NCBI GenBank assembly: GCA_051745935.1
Contig: JBNJEM010000462.1
Span: 1 to 6,419 of the forward strand
DNA length: 6,419 bases
Source of the DNA: JBNJEM01 sp051745935
GTDB taxonomy: Bacteria; Planctomycetota; Planctomycetia; Pirellulales; Pirellulaceae
Reading direction: 5' to 3'
This document shows, piece after piece, positions 6,218 to 6,419 of the stretch; the stretch's first letter is position 1, and each line of letters opens with the position of its first letter. The notes beneath the pieces were generated by a model. That model saw only the letters and a list, made by a program, of their open reading frames with translations. It was not told the origin of the DNA and searched no databases. The translations under genes were made by a program, and so were the position numbers.

Positions 6218-6229
6218 CGCGATATCGCG
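6218..6229. repeat. Perfect 12-bp palindrome upstream of the LapA-domain gene
   Basis: CGCGATATCGCG is perfectly self-complementary and lies 65 bp upstream of ATG 6153. It is too tight for an RNA hairpin but suits a dimeric DNA-binding protein. A TATGAT lies at 6251-6256 on the minus strand, which would put the palindrome in the early transcribed region, but its best -35 candidates are spaced 12 or 20 nt away, so no promoter is claimed. Confidence 0.3.
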
Positions 6230-6352
6230 CGGCAACTCCAGTGACTCGCTATCATACACTTTTTGACTGTTCAACGCAGCAACCGCCCCTGGAGCCCCCA
6301 ATCACGGCCCCCCCTCGGTTGGCCCGCGGCGGACTCGCGGCTAGGCTATCAG

Positions 6353-6375
6353 CAGAGGCTCCTCTGGAAAGGAGC
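6353..6375. repeat. Two overlapping, mutually exclusive hairpins
   Basis: CAGAG-GCTC-CTCTG (6353-6366, 5-bp stem) and GCTCCT-CTGGAA-AGGAGC (6358-6375, 6-bp stem) share bases, so only one can form at a time. They directly precede the 16-bp tandem repeat. The second stem would bury AAAGGAG, a perfect-looking ribosome site on the plus strand, but no ATG, GTG or TTG follows at a suitable distance inside the window. Confidence 0.35.
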
Positions 6376-6419
6376 GACAGGACGATTACAAGACAGGACG
6401 ATTACAAGACAGGACGATT
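6376..6419. repeat. 16-bp tandem repeat running off the window edge
   Basis: GACAGGACGATTACAA occurs at 6376-6391 and 6392-6407, and its first 12 bases at 6408-6419, all identical. That is 2.75 copies, with the true length unknown because the window stops inside the third. The unit is not a multiple of three, so it cannot code for a simple repeated peptide. There are no spacers, which rules against a CRISPR array. Confidence 0.9.

Noticed and set aside
6071..6301. 76-aa open frame on the minus strand overlapping the LapA-domain start
   Set aside because: It overlaps the LapA-domain gene in another frame and its translation is not membrane-like or familiar.
6376..6419. CRISPR array or FLAG-like coding repeat at the right edge
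   Set aside because: The 16-bp units abut with no spacers, and GATTACAAG alone gives only Asp-Tyr-Lys; the unit length is not a multiple of three.

Overview
The window looks like a piece of a free-living Gram-negative bacterial chromosome that is moderately GC-rich by eye. Four protein-coding genes are well supported. The taxon is uncertain. The NtrC-type activator ends in a Fis-type DNA-binding tail (GWRIRGKNGAAEILGLKPTTLES) of a kind I associate with Nitrospirota and Acidobacteriota, and a gap carries the AAAAGGTGTCAGGAACC motif that I recall as scattered through many environmental genomes. Together these suggest a Nitrospirota-like environmental bacterium, but this is inference from memory and not a search result.

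Layout. From the left, a plus-strand gene (about 124-2019) encodes a membrane-anchored nucleotide-sugar 4,6-dehydratase of the WbpM/CapD/PglF family, the kind of enzyme that starts synthesis of deoxy-amino sugars for surface polysaccharides or glycoproteins. It converges on a minus-strand gene (2237-4126) for an orphan sigma-54-dependent activator with the order PAS-PAS-AAA+-Fis HTH; the stops are 217 nt apart and a weak terminator for the regulator lies between them. The regulator has its own recognisable sigma-70-like promoter in a 272-nt spacer that also holds a perfect 12-bp palindrome and a 7-bp hairpin. Upstream, on the same strand, is a complete class I DAHP synthase (4414-5541), first enzyme of the shikimate pathway. 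Its active-site residues and the residues of its allosteric region line up with E. coli AroG at a constant offset. Then comes a 405-nt gene-free stretch with several hairpins and a 13-bp tandem repeat. Next is a small two-helix LapA-domain membrane protein (5947-6153, minus). The right edge (6154-6419) is non-coding and ends inside a 16-bp tandem repeat cut off by the window boundary.

How they fit together. The genes do not form one pathway: a cell-surface sugar enzyme, a sensor-activator, an aromatic amino acid enzyme and a small envelope protein. The dehydratase probably belongs to a surface-polysaccharide locus extending leftwards out of the window. The activator may control that locus or something distant; nothing here fixes its targets, and I found no convincing -24/-12 promoter in the gaps I examined by eye.

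Nothing in the window is clearly a new system. The points most worth checking are a cysteine cluster in the second PAS domain of the activator, the 16-bp repeat at the edge, the mobile-element-like motif at 5806-5846, a stem-loop bracketing the DAHP synthase stop codon, and a perfect 15-bp in-frame duplication in the dehydratase.
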